From Saccharopolyspora phatthalungensis (lineage in GTDB: Bacteria > Actinomycetota > Actinomycetes > Mycobacteriales > Pseudonocardiaceae): a stretch of DNA of 64,000 nt. Under the pieces are notes generated by a model. It was not told the origin of the DNA, did not search any database, and saw only the letters and a program-made list of their open reading frames with translations. Of this stretch, positions 9,188 through 18,093 are shown one piece after another. The translations under genes were made by a program, and so were the position numbers. The DNA lies in the NCBI RefSeq assembly GCF_014203395.1, contig NZ_JACHIW010000001.1:1798001-1862000 (forward strand), given 5' to 3'. Within the stretch, counting starts at the first letter, position 1, and each line of letters opens with the position of its first letter.

Positions 9188-9353
9188 CGGCCTCGCACAA
9201 CATGCGACGCACCGCCCCGAACGACCGCCCGGACTCCTCGGTGAGTTGCCGGATGCTGGCTCCCTGCTCGTACCGCGTTTTCAAGGTGCGGGCGAGGGTT
9301 TCCCGCTGTGCTCCTGCGATTCGGTTACCTCGCGAGATCTTCTGCGTTTCCAT
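9108..9353 (-). CDS. Small helix-turn-helix DNA-binding protein
   Basis: 81 residues. The centre (REtLARTLKTRYEQGASIR...GRSFGAVRRML) matches the short, single-HTH proteins common in actinobacteria, where the same positions usually read SYGFVHR. The C-terminus is Pro/Arg-rich. The ATG at 9353 follows AAGGAG at good spacing; longer upstream starts read unlike coding sequence. It lies antiparallel to the XRE/DUF397 pair. Likely a small transcription factor; the target is unknown. Confidence 0.68.
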   Translation of the reverse strand: METQKISRGNRIAGAQRETLARTLKTRYEQGASIRQLTEESGRSFGAVRRMLCEAGAQLRPRGAPRAPEPPAPPMLFRITL

Positions 9354-9487
9354 CAACTCCTTGGGGCAACACGGAAATTCGGGGTAGGCGACATGACGGC
9401 CTGTCTGACTGGACAAACAGAGGTCGAGGAGGTGCAGAGCATCGTGCTTTCCCCCGGTCGGCGACCCCAGCCCGGGCAGCGGGCTGG

Positions 9488-9697
9488 TCACGACCGATCC
9501 CGCGCGGAAGCGAGCGCGCTGAGCCGCTCACCGACAAGAACGTGCAACTCGGCCGGGCTGCGGCGCTCCAACACATACTCCAGATCGCGAGTTCCTTCCT
9601 CGGAGTTCCTGTGTCGTTGTCCAAGCTGCCCGTGCCATCCGCGCCTTCCATCCGATGCGCCCCCGTCACACAAGAACCCGCCTCTACCAGCGAACAC
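9488..9697 (-). CDS. Possible small conserved protein, perhaps decayed or frameshifted
   Basis: 69 residues as read. The last ~38 (RDLEYVLERRSPAELHVLVG...) look like coding sequence with a leucine-rich helical pattern; the first 30 do not. An ATG in another frame near 9650 could supply a better N-terminus if one base were missing near 9600. It sits between the HTH gene and the divergent XRE gene. No function can be given. Confidence 0.27.
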   Translation of the reverse strand: MFAGRGGFLCDGGASDGRRGWHGQLGQRHRNSEEGTRDLEYVLERRSPAELHVLVGERLSALASARDRS

Positions 9698-9840
9698 CTC
9701 GCCCGGCAGAAGACCCCTGACCTCTCGTCGATCAACATACCCACAACGGAATTGATAGTTAGGAATTCCTGATTCAAAATCGCCCGGATGGGGTAGATGT
9801 TGAATGACAAGGCAAGGCCGCCCGGTGGAGGATGGCGGTC

Positions 9841-10686
9841 ATGGTCAACTCCGACGCCCTGAACCCTGCCGTCAGGCGAGTACAGCTTGGGATCATCCTT
9901 CGCCTACTGCGCGAACGCGCCGAGCTCAAGCCGAAGGACGTCGCGCCCAAACTCGGCTGGTACGTCGCGAAGGTGACCAAGCTCGAAAAGGGCGACGTGA
10001 CGATCAGCCTTCCCGAGATTGACCGCCTCATCGAGCTCTACGGCGTCGAGGGCGAGGAAGCCGAGAAAGTTCGCCGACTCGGGTCCGAGGCACGCAAACG
10101 GGACCGACCGTCGCGCGTGCCCGATTGGGGACAGACATACGTCGCACTGGAGACCGCCGCAGCAGAGATCAAGGTTTACGACGGTGAGCTGATCCCTGGC
10201 ATGCTTCAAACCGAGGATTACGCCCGGGCGGTCCTCTCACTCTCGGTCGCGAATACCGCAGACGAGATCGAGGCACGAGTAGCCGAGCGACTGCAGCGCG
10301 GCGAGCGCCTCCATACCAACGAACCGCCCTCGCTCTGGGTCGTGCTCGGGGAAGCTGCCCTGCACAGGGAAGTCGGTGGCCGAAACTTGCTCTGTGCTCA
10401 GCTTCAACACCTGGTTCGCATCGGCCGACTCCGGCACGTCACGATCCAAGTGCTGCCCTTCAGAAGCGGCGAGCACATCGCGCTCGGCACGTCGTTCACG
10501 TTGATCCACCTCGCGGACCCGGTAGCGACCTTCGCCTACCTCGAAGGACTCACGGATGCGGACTACCTCGACCGTCCCGGCCACACAGCCGTGTACCGCG
10601 AAGTGTTCGATAAGCTCCGTGTGACAGCACTCGGCGACCGAGAGTCGACGACGATGCTCAAACGGCGGATCGAGGAACTCACCTAG
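9841..10686 (+). CDS. XRE-family regulator with DUF5753 domain
   Basis: About 281 residues. An N-terminal Cro/C1-type HTH (~12-66: LRLLRERAELKPKDVAPKLG) is followed by a DUF5753 ligand- or partner-binding region (~95-270: ELIPGMLQTEDYARAV, LLCAQLQHLV, VLPFRSG). These proteins pair with the small DUF397 protein encoded next, as seen in many streptomycete-type developmental regulators. The ATG at 9841 sits 8 bp behind GGAGG; the ATG at 9832 is too close to that site. Nine bases separate it from the DUF397 gene. Confidence 0.88.
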   Translation: MVNSDALNPAVRRVQLGIILRLLRERAELKPKDVAPKLGWYVAKVTKLEKGDVTISLPEIDRLIELYGVEGEEAEKVRRLGSEARKRDRPSRVPDWGQTYVALETAAAEIKVYDGELIPGMLQTEDYARAVLSLSVANTADEIEARVAERLQRGERLHTNEPPSLWVVLGEAALHREVGGRNLLCAQLQHLVRIGRLRHVTIQVLPFRSGEHIALGTSFTLIHLADPVATFAYLEGLTDADYLDRPGHTAVYREVFDKLRVTALGDRESTTMLKRRIEELT

Positions 10687-10695
10687 GAGGGCTAC

Positions 10696-10893
10696 ATGCG
10701 AGCCCCAGAGCTTGGGCCGGTCACTTGGCGCAAGTCCAGCCGCACCACCGGCAACAACAACTGCATCGAAGTTGCCAGGTTCGCCAACGCCGTACGGGAC
10801 AGCAAGGATCCCTTGGGCACCGCATTCATGTTCGCCCCAGCGACCTGGTCTGCCTTCCTAGAGACCGTCAAGAGGGGCGAGCTCGACCACTGA
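10696..10893 (+). CDS. DUF397 domain protein
   Basis: 65 residues. It shows the DUF397 signature W-R-K-S-S near the start, a central NNCIEVA, and a C-terminal W-x-x-F. It follows the XRE/DUF5753 gene with its own AGGAGG site, forming the standard two-gene cassette. DUF397 proteins act as partners or antagonists of the XRE protein in streptomycetes. The operon ends at a strong hairpin. Confidence 0.88.
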   Translation: MRAPELGPVTWRKSSRTTGNNNCIEVARFANAVRDSKDPLGTAFMFAPATWSAFLETVKRGELDH

Positions 10894-10906
10894 TGACCAC
10901 CCCAGT

Positions 10907-10936
10907 CGCCCCGCCCGGTACCTGCCGGGCGGGGCG
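10907..10936 (+). terminator. Hairpin terminator of the XRE/DUF397 operon
   Basis: Perfect 12-bp stem (CGCCCCGCCCGG / CCGGGCGGGGCG) with a six-base loop, 13 bp after the DUF397 stop. Confidence 0.85.
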
Positions 10937-11021
10937 CTGTGCTTGATCTCGACTTCCGGCCGTCAGCCCAGGTCATGACCCGTATCCGCTGTTCGAAGGT
11001 CGCCCTGCTAGGCTTCCGCAC

Positions 11022-11107
11022 GGAGGATTGGCCGAGCGGCCTAAGGCGCACGATTGGAAATCGTGTTGGGTTAATAGCCCTCACGGGTTCGAATCCCGTA
11101 TCCTCCG
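11022..11107 (+). tRNA. tRNA-Ser (anticodon GGA)
   Basis: Acceptor stem GGAGGAT/ATCCTCC with G discriminator, anticodon GGA at 11056-11058, long class II variable arm, and T-loop GGGTTCGAATCCC. CCA is not encoded. Confidence 0.96.
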
Positions 11108-11244
11108 CTGGTCAGAGACCCGGACGCGGACGCCGCGTTCGGGTCTCTTTCGTTTGCACCCGGGTCGAACGTCCCTGTCCGGCCGCGCTGGTGCGCCGCA
11201 CTGTTGTTGCGATAGCGCACGTTATCCGGGGCGGAGTGGCACCG

Positions 11245-12612
11245 ATGGGGATTACGATCGAGAAATTGCGGGAGCGGGTTCGGGGGCCGGTGATCAGCCA
11301 GCAGGACGAGGGATTCGAGCAGGCCCGCAGCGTTCACAACGCCATGATCGACCGCCGTCCGCACGCCATAGTGCAGTGCGTCAACGCCGGGGACGCCGTC
11401 GCGGCCGTCGATTACGCGCGGGAGAACGGGCTCGATCTCGCCGTGCGTGGCGGCGGGCACAGCGTGCCTGGGTTCGGTACCTGCGATGACGGAGTCGTGA
11501 TCGACCTGAAGCCGATGCGCGGTGTGCGCGTCGCGCCGGGCGATCGCACCGCGCGGGCCGACGGCGGCGCGACCTGGGGAGACCTCAACGCCGCGACGTA
11601 TGCGTTCGGCCTGGCGACCACCGGTGGCATCATCTCGACCACTGGCATCGGCGGGCTCACCCTCGGCGGCGGCATCGGTTACCTGTCGCGCGGCCACGGC
11701 CTGTCCTGCGACAACCTGATCTCGGCCGATGTCGTGACCGCCTCCGGTGAGCTGGTGGTCGCCGACGAGCGGCAGCACGAAGACCTGTTCTGGGCGCTGC
11801 GCGGTGGTGGCGGCAACTTCGGCGTGGTGACCTCGTTCGAGTACGAGCTCGCGCCGGTGCGCGATATCTACGGCGGCCTCATCTTCTTCGACCTGGACCA
11901 GGTCGCGAACGTGCTGCGGTCCTACCGCGAGATCATCGCCGACGCGCCCGAGGAGCTTTGCGCGTTTCCGGCTTTCCAGATCGCACCGCCGCTGCCGTTC
12001 ATTCCGGAAAACCGGCACGGCGATACCTTGATCGCGATCGTCACTTGCTGGGCGGGTCCGCTCGATGCGGGCCCGGCCGCCCTCCAGCCGTTACGCGACA
12101 TCGCCCCGATCGTCGCCGAGCACGTCGGCCCGATGCCGTACCCGCTGCTCAATACGATGTTCGATGTGCTCGTCCCGCCGGGTCTCCAGCACTACTGGAA
12201 GGCCAACTTCGTGGTCAAGCTGACCGACGAGATGATCGACGCGCACGTCGAATACGGCCCGAAGGTGCCGGTGGTGAACTCGACGGTGCACATCTACCCG
12301 ATCGACGGCGCATGCCATCGGGTCGCGCCGGACGCCACGGCGTTCGCGTACCGGGACGCGAACTTCGCGACCGTGATCGCCGGGATGTGGCCCGACCCGG
12401 GGGCCAACAAGGCCAACATCGCCTGGGTGCGCGACTACTACTCCGCGATCGCGCCGCTGTCGGAGGAGGGCGGTTACGTCAACTTCATGGCCGGCGACGA
12501 CCAGGACCGGATCAGGGCGAACTACAAGGGCAACTACGACCGCTTGGTCCAGGTGAAACGCGCGTACGACCCCGACAACCTCTTCCACCTGAACCAGAAC
12601 ATCCGGCCCTGA
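11245..12612 (+). CDS. FAD-linked oxidase of the berberine-bridge-enzyme family
   Basis: 455 residues. FAD-binding PCMH domain (~35-205) and C-terminal BBE segment (NYDRLVQVKRAYDPDNLF). RGGGHS puts the flavin-linking His near 72. The SRGHGLSCDNL stretch supplies a Cys (~155) at the position used for a second, 6-S-cysteinyl link, so the flavin may be bicovalently bound. Such enzymes oxidise sugars, alcohols or natural-product intermediates; the substrate is unknown here. The ATG at 11245 follows GGAG; the frame is open upstream through the tRNA, which excludes earlier starts. Confidence 0.9.
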   Translation: MGITIEKLRERVRGPVISQQDEGFEQARSVHNAMIDRRPHAIVQCVNAGDAVAAVDYARENGLDLAVRGGGHSVPGFGTCDDGVVIDLKPMRGVRVAPGDRTARADGGATWGDLNAATYAFGLATTGGIISTTGIGGLTLGGGIGYLSRGHGLSCDNLISADVVTASGELVVADERQHEDLFWALRGGGGNFGVVTSFEYELAPVRDIYGGLIFFDLDQVANVLRSYREIIADAPEELCAFPAFQIAPPLPFIPENRHGDTLIAIVTCWAGPLDAGPAALQPLRDIAPIVAEHVGPMPYPLLNTMFDVLVPPGLQHYWKANFVVKLTDEMIDAHVEYGPKVPVVNSTVHIYPIDGACHRVAPDATAFAYRDANFATVIAGMWPDPGANKANIAWVRDYYSAIAPLSEEGGYVNFMAGDDQDRIRANYKGNYDRLVQVKRAYDPDNLFHLNQNIRP

Positions 12613-12664
12613 CCGCGCCTTGGTGGCCGCAGCGACGGTCACCACCCGCGATGCCGTAGCCGCG

Positions 12665-14464
12665 TTAGCGTCGGAGGCGCGCGATTTGGGGGTCGTGGTC
12701 GCTGGCCTGGTCGGCGAACTCAGCGTTGGTGTGGACGATGTCGTAGTCGGCGGTGATCGCGGGGCTGACGAGGATGTGGTCCAGCTGCTGCGAATTGCCC
12801 TCGAAGACGTAGCTGTAGCGCTCGACCGGCGGCAGCTCCTCGGCGAGCGGCACCAGCGCGCCTCCGGCGGTAAGCGGCGCCAGGGCCGAGGAGAACCCGA
12901 AGTCGTTGAGGTCGCCGAGCACCACGACCCTGGCCCGACCGTCGATGGCCAGCACCTCGTCGACGAACCCGCGCACCGCCCGCGCCTGCTGCTCCCGCTG
13001 CTCCTCCGAGGTCCGCGCGGGCGGCTGGAACCGGCCGTGCAGCGGCTGGTCACCGCCCTTGGAGGCGAAGTGGTCGGCCACCACGACAACCGGTTTGCCG
13101 TGGAACAGGAACTCGCCCACCAACGGTTTTCGGCTTTCCCGCCACGCCGCGTTGGCCGGGTCGATGCGTCCCGGCGAGGCGCTCAACGCGACGCGCTCGC
13201 CGTCGGCCACCGGGTGCACGGGCGTGGTCGCACTCCCACCGGGTCGATCCACAAAGGACACTCGGGCCAGGTTGAAGAGGAACGCCACCCGGATGTTGCC
13301 GCCAGGCTGCCCGCCGTCGGCGTTGTTCTCCGGGTCGATCTGCCGCCAGAGGTAGCGCGGCCCGCCCGCCGCCACGATCGCGTCGGTGAACTCGCGCAAG
13401 GTTCGGTCCGCGGCTACCACGCCGTCGTCGGCCGGTCCGGTGTTGTCCTGAACCTCTTCCAGCGCAACGATGTCCGGCGCCGCGAGCCGGTCCACGACAC
13501 CCTCGGCCAACCGGGCGAACTTGGCCGGGTCGCCTCCAACGGCGAGGTTCTCGACGTTGTACGTGGCGATCGCGAGCTCGTTGGCGCACTGCGGTCGCGT
13601 CGACTCCGGTTGCAGATCCCCCGCCACGTGCTCGCCGAGCCGCGTAGCAGCCAGCACATATCCGCCGAAGCGCGTGTAGTCCAGCGGGCCTTCTGTGCTG
13701 CCGCGCAACCTGTCGCCGACGTTCGCCGCCGGGAACGGCGCGACCGATAGGGACTCGACCTTGAGCCGCCCGGCGTTGGCGTAGCCGGTGTAGGTGGTGC
13801 CGCCTCGGCCGTTGGCGTTCTCATCCGGCTTGCTGGTGATCCACAGCGCCCGGAACGCGTCGGTCGGCCCGACGACCCGCGCGTTGTCGACCCTCAGCAA
13901 CATCCCCTCGCGCGACTCGTAGTAGTCAAGCGCGAATCGCTGCGGTTCCAACTCCCGCTTGTCGATCGCGCCGTCCTGCGGGGCCAGTTCGGACGGGACC
14001 GTTTCCGGCCCGACCGCCTCGATGGGAACGCCGCCCTTGCCGGTGACCTGCCAGGTCGCCTCGACGAGTTCGGTGACGGACTGGTTCGGCGTGGTCTCCG
14101 GTGTTTCCCCTTCGGCGATCGGGTAGTACTCCGCGACCCGCCCGCCAACCGCGACCGCGTCGCCGATTGCCACCGCCGGGATCTGGTTACCGGTGGACAC
14201 GAACAACCCTTCGCTGGTGCGCGGGTCAGCGTCGGGCTCGGCATCCTGGAACCAGAATCCGCGGGCCGGGCCGGAGCCGCGCACCCCGGTCACCACACCG
14301 GGCACCCCGGCCACCGGCCGGCCGACCAGCGGGGAGACCCGGGTGGCCCCCTGGATGTCGTGGATGCGGACTTGCTGCTGCGCGACGGCGGTCACCGTGT
14401 GCACCGCGGTCGACGGAATCGTCAGCAGCAGTCCGGTGGCCGTCAGCAACGACGTGATGCGCAC
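12665..14464 (-). CDS. Secreted ExeM-type endonuclease/exonuclease/phosphatase family nuclease
   Basis: 599 residues. Signal peptide ~1-28. An OB-like N-terminal region (~30-270: VSPLVGRPVAGVPGVVTGV, GFWFQD) as in extracellular nucleases of the ExeM/NucH type is followed by an EEP catalytic domain (~295-599). The EEP signatures ATYNVENL, ALEEVQDN, LGDLNDFG, DHILVS and ASDHDP are all present, giving the metal-binding Asn/Glu and the catalytic His/Asp pairs. It probably degrades extracellular DNA to scavenge phosphate or nucleosides. Single gene; a convergent flavoenzyme gene ends 52 bp away. Confidence 0.9.
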   Translation of the reverse strand: MRITSLLTATGLLLTIPSTAVHTVTAVAQQQVRIHDIQGATRVSPLVGRPVAGVPGVVTGVRGSGPARGFWFQDAEPDADPRTSEGLFVSTGNQIPAVAIGDAVAVGGRVAEYYPIAEGETPETTPNQSVTELVEATWQVTGKGGVPIEAVGPETVPSELAPQDGAIDKRELEPQRFALDYYESREGMLLRVDNARVVGPTDAFRALWITSKPDENANGRGGTTYTGYANAGRLKVESLSVAPFPAANVGDRLRGSTEGPLDYTRFGGYVLAATRLGEHVAGDLQPESTRPQCANELAIATYNVENLAVGGDPAKFARLAEGVVDRLAAPDIVALEEVQDNTGPADDGVVAADRTLREFTDAIVAAGGPRYLWRQIDPENNADGGQPGGNIRVAFLFNLARVSFVDRPGGSATTPVHPVADGERVALSASPGRIDPANAAWRESRKPLVGEFLFHGKPVVVVADHFASKGGDQPLHGRFQPPARTSEEQREQQARAVRGFVDEVLAIDGRARVVVLGDLNDFGFSSALAPLTAGGALVPLAEELPPVERYSYVFEGNSQQLDHILVSPAITADYDIVHTNAEFADQASDHDPQIARLRR

Positions 14465-14693
14465 TTCGGCTTCCCCTCGCCCGGCGACATGCTCCAGGGA
14501 AATTACCGAAGCCCTGCGACGAAAGGCACCTGATCACGTAAACCCGCCAGAACAAGCAAGAAAGCCGGTCACCGTGACCGAGAAAACCGCGCGCGTCGGT
14601 TGCGAACGGCATTACGAGAAACTCGGCATGGCGGCCGGGGCCGAGATGTATGCCGAGCGGAACGCGACCCGGCTCCGGCGACGTTTGGACTCC

Positions 14694-14750
14694 GTTGGAT
14701 ATGACTGCGCGGGTTGGATATGAATCCGCAGGTTAAATATGACTCCGGCA
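14694..14750. repeat. Three imperfect 19-bp tandem repeats
   Basis: Units at 14694-14712, 14713-14731 and 14732-14750. The first two begin GTTGGATATGA and the third GTTAAATATGA; the second halves vary. Function unknown: a regulator-binding array or chance. Confidence 0.6.
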
Positions 14751-14762
14751 ACCGCATGACAA

Positions 14763-14797
14763 AGGGCCGGTCCCCGCCCGTGACGGGGACCGGCCCT
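14763..14797 (-). terminator. Terminator of tRNA-Ser(CGA)
   Basis: Perfect 14-bp stem (AGGGCCGGTCCCCG and its complement) with a seven-base loop, starting 7 bp past the tRNA 3' end on the minus strand. Confidence 0.85.
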
Positions 14798-14803
14798 CAC
14801 CTG

Positions 14804-14889
14804 CGGTAGCGGTGGGATTCGAACCCACGGAGGCTGTTAACCTCACACGCTTTCGAGGCGTGCTCCTTCGGCCGCTCGGACACGCTACC
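14804..14889 (-). tRNA. tRNA-Ser (anticodon CGA)
   Basis: Read on the minus strand: acceptor GGTAGCG/CGCTACC, anticodon CGA (+ strand 14853-14855), long variable arm, T-loop GGTTCGAATCC. CCA is not encoded. Confidence 0.96.
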
Positions 14890-14933
14890 GCCAGCTAGCG
14901 TACCGGCCGCCCGATATCGCTTGGCACCGGGGG

Positions 14934-15494
14934 TCAACGCCAGGCGCGCATCATGTCCGCGAGGGTGGCCCTGGCCCGCGAGAGCCGACCGCGCACGGCC
15001 TGCTCGCCGACCCCGACCCGGTGGCCGATCTCGATGTAGGACAGCCCGTCGACCTCGGCGAGCAGCCAGACGTCGCGCTGCTGGGCCGGCAGGCCCGCGA
15101 GAGCGCGCCGTAACGCCAGCACCCCCGCCGCCGCCTCCGCGATCCGCTGCGGGTCGGCCGTCGTCACCGCCGCCCCGACCACGGGCCGGTGCTCGGGCAC
15201 CACGCCGACCGGTTCGGTGCGGCGCGTCCGGCGCCGGCGCAGCACGATCAGGCAGTTCCGGCGTGCGACCTGGAACAACCAGGTCCGCAGGGCGGCCGGC
15301 TCGGCGAGCTCCCCGGAGCGCCGCCACACCGTGACTAGCACGTCCTGCACCACGTCCTCGGCTTCGGCCCGATCGCCGAGCATCCGCAGCGCCATGCCGA
15401 ACACCCCGTCGGAGAAGCGGCGCGCCAGCAGTTCGAAGGCATCGACGTCGCCCGCCGCGATGCGCGTCGCCAGAACTGCATCGGTCGGCTCCAC
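14934..15494 (-). CDS. ECF-family RNA polymerase sigma factor
   Basis: 186 residues. Sigma region 2 spans ~12-80 (DAFELLARRF, DAEDVVQD-type core, TWLFQVARRNCL) and region 4 ~125-180 (LPAQQRDVWLLAEVDGLSYIEIG, RLSRARATL). No anti-sigma gene is adjacent; tRNA-Ser(CGA) lies downstream and tadA upstream. It directs polymerase to a small, unknown regulon. The GTG start is preceded by a weak GGGTGA; the N-terminus fits the family. Confidence 0.93.
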   Translation of the reverse strand: MEPTDAVLATRIAAGDVDAFELLARRFSDGVFGMALRMLGDRAEAEDVVQDVLVTVWRRSGELAEPAALRTWLFQVARRNCLIVLRRRRTRRTEPVGVVPEHRPVVGAAVTTADPQRIAEAAAGVLALRRALAGLPAQQRDVWLLAEVDGLSYIEIGHRVGVGEQAVRGRLSRARATLADMMRAWR

Positions 15495-15628
15495 GTCACC
15501 CCCCGCAACGCGATGAGTCCGCCCCGCCGGATCGGGACGGATTCATCGTCACAGCAGGGCATGTCGTTCGCGGTGCGGACAGGCCGCCCGAATCGGTGGA
15601 ATATGACAGCTTCGCCAGTGTGACCGTC

Positions 15629-16105
15629 TCACGTGCGGTGTTCGGCGAAGAAGCCCTCCAGCACCGCCGCGCACTCGTCGGCGAGCACGCCGCCGACCAC
15701 CTCCGGCCGGTGGTTCAGCCGGCGATCTCGCACCACGTCCCAGAGCGAGCCCACCGCGCCGGTCCGGGGTTCCCACACCCCGAAGACCACTCGGGCCACT
15801 CTCGCCAGCACCAGGGCACCGGCGCACATCGTGCAGGGCTCCACCGTGACCGCGAGCGTGCAGCCCTCTAGGCGCCAGCCGTCGCCGTGCACCGCAGCCG
15901 CTGCGCGCAGCGCGAGGATCTCCGCGTGCGCCGTGGGGTCCTGCAGCTCCTCGCGCCGGTTGTGCGCTTGGGCGAGGATCCGCCCGTCCTGGTCGACCAC
16001 GATCGCACCGATCGGAACATCCCCTGTGGACGGTGCCTCGGCGGCGGCTCGCAACGCGGCCCGCACCAACTCGGCATCCTCGGCGCGGGCACCGGATGTG
16101 CTCAC
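15629..16105 (-). CDS. tadA: tRNA adenosine(34) deaminase
   Basis: 158 residues. Deaminates A34 to inosine in tRNA-Arg(ACG); that very tRNA gene lies at 32394 in this window. Zinc/catalytic motifs HAE (His ~60, Glu ~62) and PCTMC (Cys ~91 and ~94) are intact. The GTG start at 16103-16105 overlaps the stop of the upstream gene by 4 bp (GTGA), so the two are translationally coupled. Family length is normal. Confidence 0.96.
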   Translation of the reverse strand: MSTSGARAEDAELVRAALRAAAEAPSTGDVPIGAIVVDQDGRILAQAHNRREELQDPTAHAEILALRAAAAVHGDGWRLEGCTLAVTVEPCTMCAGALVLARVARVVFGVWEPRTGAVGSLWDVVRDRRLNHRPEVVGGVLADECAAVLEGFFAEHRT

Positions 16106-16590
16106 TGGTCCAGCTTCTCCAGCACCTTCGCGAAGTTGTCCCCGAAGCCGCAGCGCTGGGCGATCATCTCCAGCTGCTCGTCGGGGTAGAGGTCGACCTC
16201 TTCGATGATCACGAGCAGCTCGCCCTCCGGCAGCCCGAGGTCGGACAGGATAGCGAGGTTGCCCTCCGGCCACACCTCTTCGTCGTCCTCATCCGGCGGG
16301 TCGATGCGCAGCAGGTCGAGGACGTCCGCCGCGATGTCGTAGTCCAGCGCCGCGGCGGCATCCGACAGCAGCAGGTCCACCCCGCCGGGCACTGGCCTGA
16401 TCAGCACGAAGAACTCGTCGTCCACATTGCACATACCGAACACCGCGCCGGTGGAACGTAGCTCGCGCAACGCCGTGATCGAGGCGTCCAGGCCGGTCAG
16501 CACCGACTTGTCCATCGTGCTGCACCGCCACCGCCCGTCCTCCCGCACCACGGCGACGGCGAAGCCAGCGACCGGCTCCTGCACCGTCAT
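16102..16590 (-). CDS. tRNA adenosine deaminase-associated protein
   Basis: 162 residues, acidic, starting MTVQEPVAGFAV. It is the conserved actinobacterial partner gene always found just before tadA (Rv3753c-like, from memory). No catalytic motif is visible. Asp/Glu-rich stretch ~120-128. The stop overlaps the tadA start by 4 bp. Its biochemical role is not established. Confidence 0.9.
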   Translation of the reverse strand: MTVQEPVAGFAVAVVREDGRWRCSTMDKSVLTGLDASITALRELRSTGAVFGMCNVDDEFFVLIRPVPGGVDLLLSDAAAALDYDIAADVLDLLRIDPPDEDDEEVWPEGNLAILSDLGLPEGELLVIIEEVDLYPDEQLEMIAQRCGFGDNFAKVLEKLDQ

Positions 16591-16713
16591 GAGGACACCG
16601 TAGAGCGTACGAACGCCACCCGAAAGCACTATTGTGCGCGCGTCACCTTCCGGGCCTCGTTTGCCGCTCAACCGGGTGCGTGATCGCCGGCGAAAGTCGG
16701 GCAGGATGGACCG

Positions 16714-17682
16714 ATGCGTGCCGTGTGCGTGATCGGACTGGGACTCATCGGGGGCTCTGTGCTGCGAGCCGCCGCCACTGCCGGACGCCCCGTCTGGGGG
16801 GCCACCGCATCGGAAGCGGACGCCGCCGAAGCGCGGGCGGAGGGCTTCGACGTAGTCGACGCCGAGTCGGCCTTGCGCCGAGCCGCCGAAGCGGACGCGC
16901 TCGTGGTCGTCGCGACGCCGTTGACCGCCGTGCGCGAGGTGCTTCGGCAGATCGCCGAGCACGCCCCCGACGCCTTGCTGACCGATGTGGTGAGCGTCAA
17001 GGATCCGGTCGACGCCGAGGTCCGCAGCCTGCTGCCCAGCGCCCGGTACGCCGGCGGCCACCCGATGGCCGGGGTGTCGAGTTCCGGCTGGTCGGCCGGC
17101 TCGGGCGAGCTCTTCGCCGGGGCGGCCTGGGCGGTGATCGTCGAGGAAAACACCACGCTGGAGGCGTGGCGGGAGGCCGCTCAGCTCGCGCTCGACTGCG
17201 GCGCCCAGGTGGTGCCCACCTCGGCATCCGCGCACGACTCCGCGGTCGCGCGGGTCTCGCACTTGCCGCACCTGTTCGCCGCGGTGCTCGCTGCGGTCGG
17301 CGCGGACGGCGGCCCGCTGTCGCTGTCGCTGGCTGCGGGCTCGTTCCGCGACGGCACCCGGGTCGCGGGCACCGCGCCGGAGCTGGTGCGGGCCATGACG
17401 GAAGGCAACCGGGTCGCGCTGCTGGACGCGGTCGACGACGCGCTCGGCCGGCTCGGCGCGGCGCGCGGGTCGCTCGCTTCTACCGGCGGACTAAAGTCCA
17501 CAGTGGACTTTGGTCACGCGGCGCGGCGAGCGTTCGAAGACCTCGCGAGCAGCGAGCGCGCGAGCGCGACGGTGCAGCTCAACGCCACCGCGCTGGAACG
17601 ACTGCGGGAGCTCGGCGAGCGCGGTGGACGCGTCCTCGCGCTTTCGGCGGAGACCGCCAGCGTGGAGCTGCCGGTGACGTGA
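16714..17682 (+). CDS. tyrA: Prephenate dehydrogenase
   Basis: 322 residues. Converts prephenate to 4-hydroxyphenylpyruvate in tyrosine synthesis. NAD-binding Rossmann motif GLGLIGGS at ~8-15. The active-site GGHPMAG near 115 carries the substrate-binding His, and a helical dimerisation domain fills the C-terminal half. Diverges from the tadA pair across 123 bp. A hairpin follows at 17771. No ACT domain is present, so feedback control may differ from longer TyrA forms. Confidence 0.95.
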   Translation: MRAVCVIGLGLIGGSVLRAAATAGRPVWGATASEADAAEARAEGFDVVDAESALRRAAEADALVVVATPLTAVREVLRQIAEHAPDALLTDVVSVKDPVDAEVRSLLPSARYAGGHPMAGVSSSGWSAGSGELFAGAAWAVIVEENTTLEAWREAAQLALDCGAQVVPTSASAHDSAVARVSHLPHLFAAVLAAVGADGGPLSLSLAAGSFRDGTRVAGTAPELVRAMTEGNRVALLDAVDDALGRLGAARGSLASTGGLKSTVDFGHAARRAFEDLASSERASATVQLNATALERLRELGERGGRVLALSAETASVELPVT

Positions 17683-17770
17683 CCCGGGTCGACCTCAATG
17701 GGAAATCCACCCGTCGATTTCCATGAATCGGCATCTCACGGGGGCGGAGCGCGTGGCGGCCGCGCGCATA

Positions 17771-17803
17771 AAGAGAGGCCGCCCTGTGCGTAGAGGCGGC
17801 CTC
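17771..17803 (+). terminator. Hairpin terminator downstream of tyrA
   Basis: Perfect 11-bp stem (GAGAGGCCGCC and its complement) with an 11-base loop, 88 bp after the tyrA stop. Confidence 0.75.
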
Positions 17804-18070
17804 TCCATGATCCGCTCCGACCACTGCCGAGCAGGGACGGCCCTCACCTGGTCCCGCTCGTCAGCGTAGGTCGGGCGGCGATGTTCGGTTGCGTAGAACA
17901 CCCCGAATCCCATGGTGCGCCCTTCGGGGCCGCCGGAAAAGCCCTTCAGAAACTAGTCCCGCCGGAGCGGCGGCGCGCGCCGAGCTTCGCTCGGCAGAGG
18001 CATGGGGCGACGCCTTCGGGTGACCCATTGCTCACGGCTTTGGTGCGCGCTACCGTGGTCCATGACGGCG

Positions 18071-18093
18071 TGACCAATTTTCAAATCTGGTCA
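18071..18093. promoter_or_regulatory. Palindromic operator-like site upstream of TetR-P450
   Basis: A 23-bp dyad: outer arms TGACCA/TGGTCA and inner TTT-C-AAA about a single central base; 18 of 22 paired positions are symmetric. It lies 43 bp before the TetR start. Probably the autoregulatory site of the adjacent TetR protein; inferred from position and symmetry. Confidence 0.55.

Larger units (their letters stand above)
14465..14803. other. Intergenic region upstream of the secreted nuclease
   Basis: About 340 bp. It contains the likely promoter of the nuclease gene, three short tandem repeats (14694-14750) and the terminator of tRNA-Ser(CGA). A 49-codon frame on the plus strand from about 14574 is not convincing. 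Confidence 0.45.

Noticed and set aside
14574..14723. 49-codon frame starting GTG on the plus strand
   Set aside because: No ribosome site, no family, and it ends within the tandem repeats.
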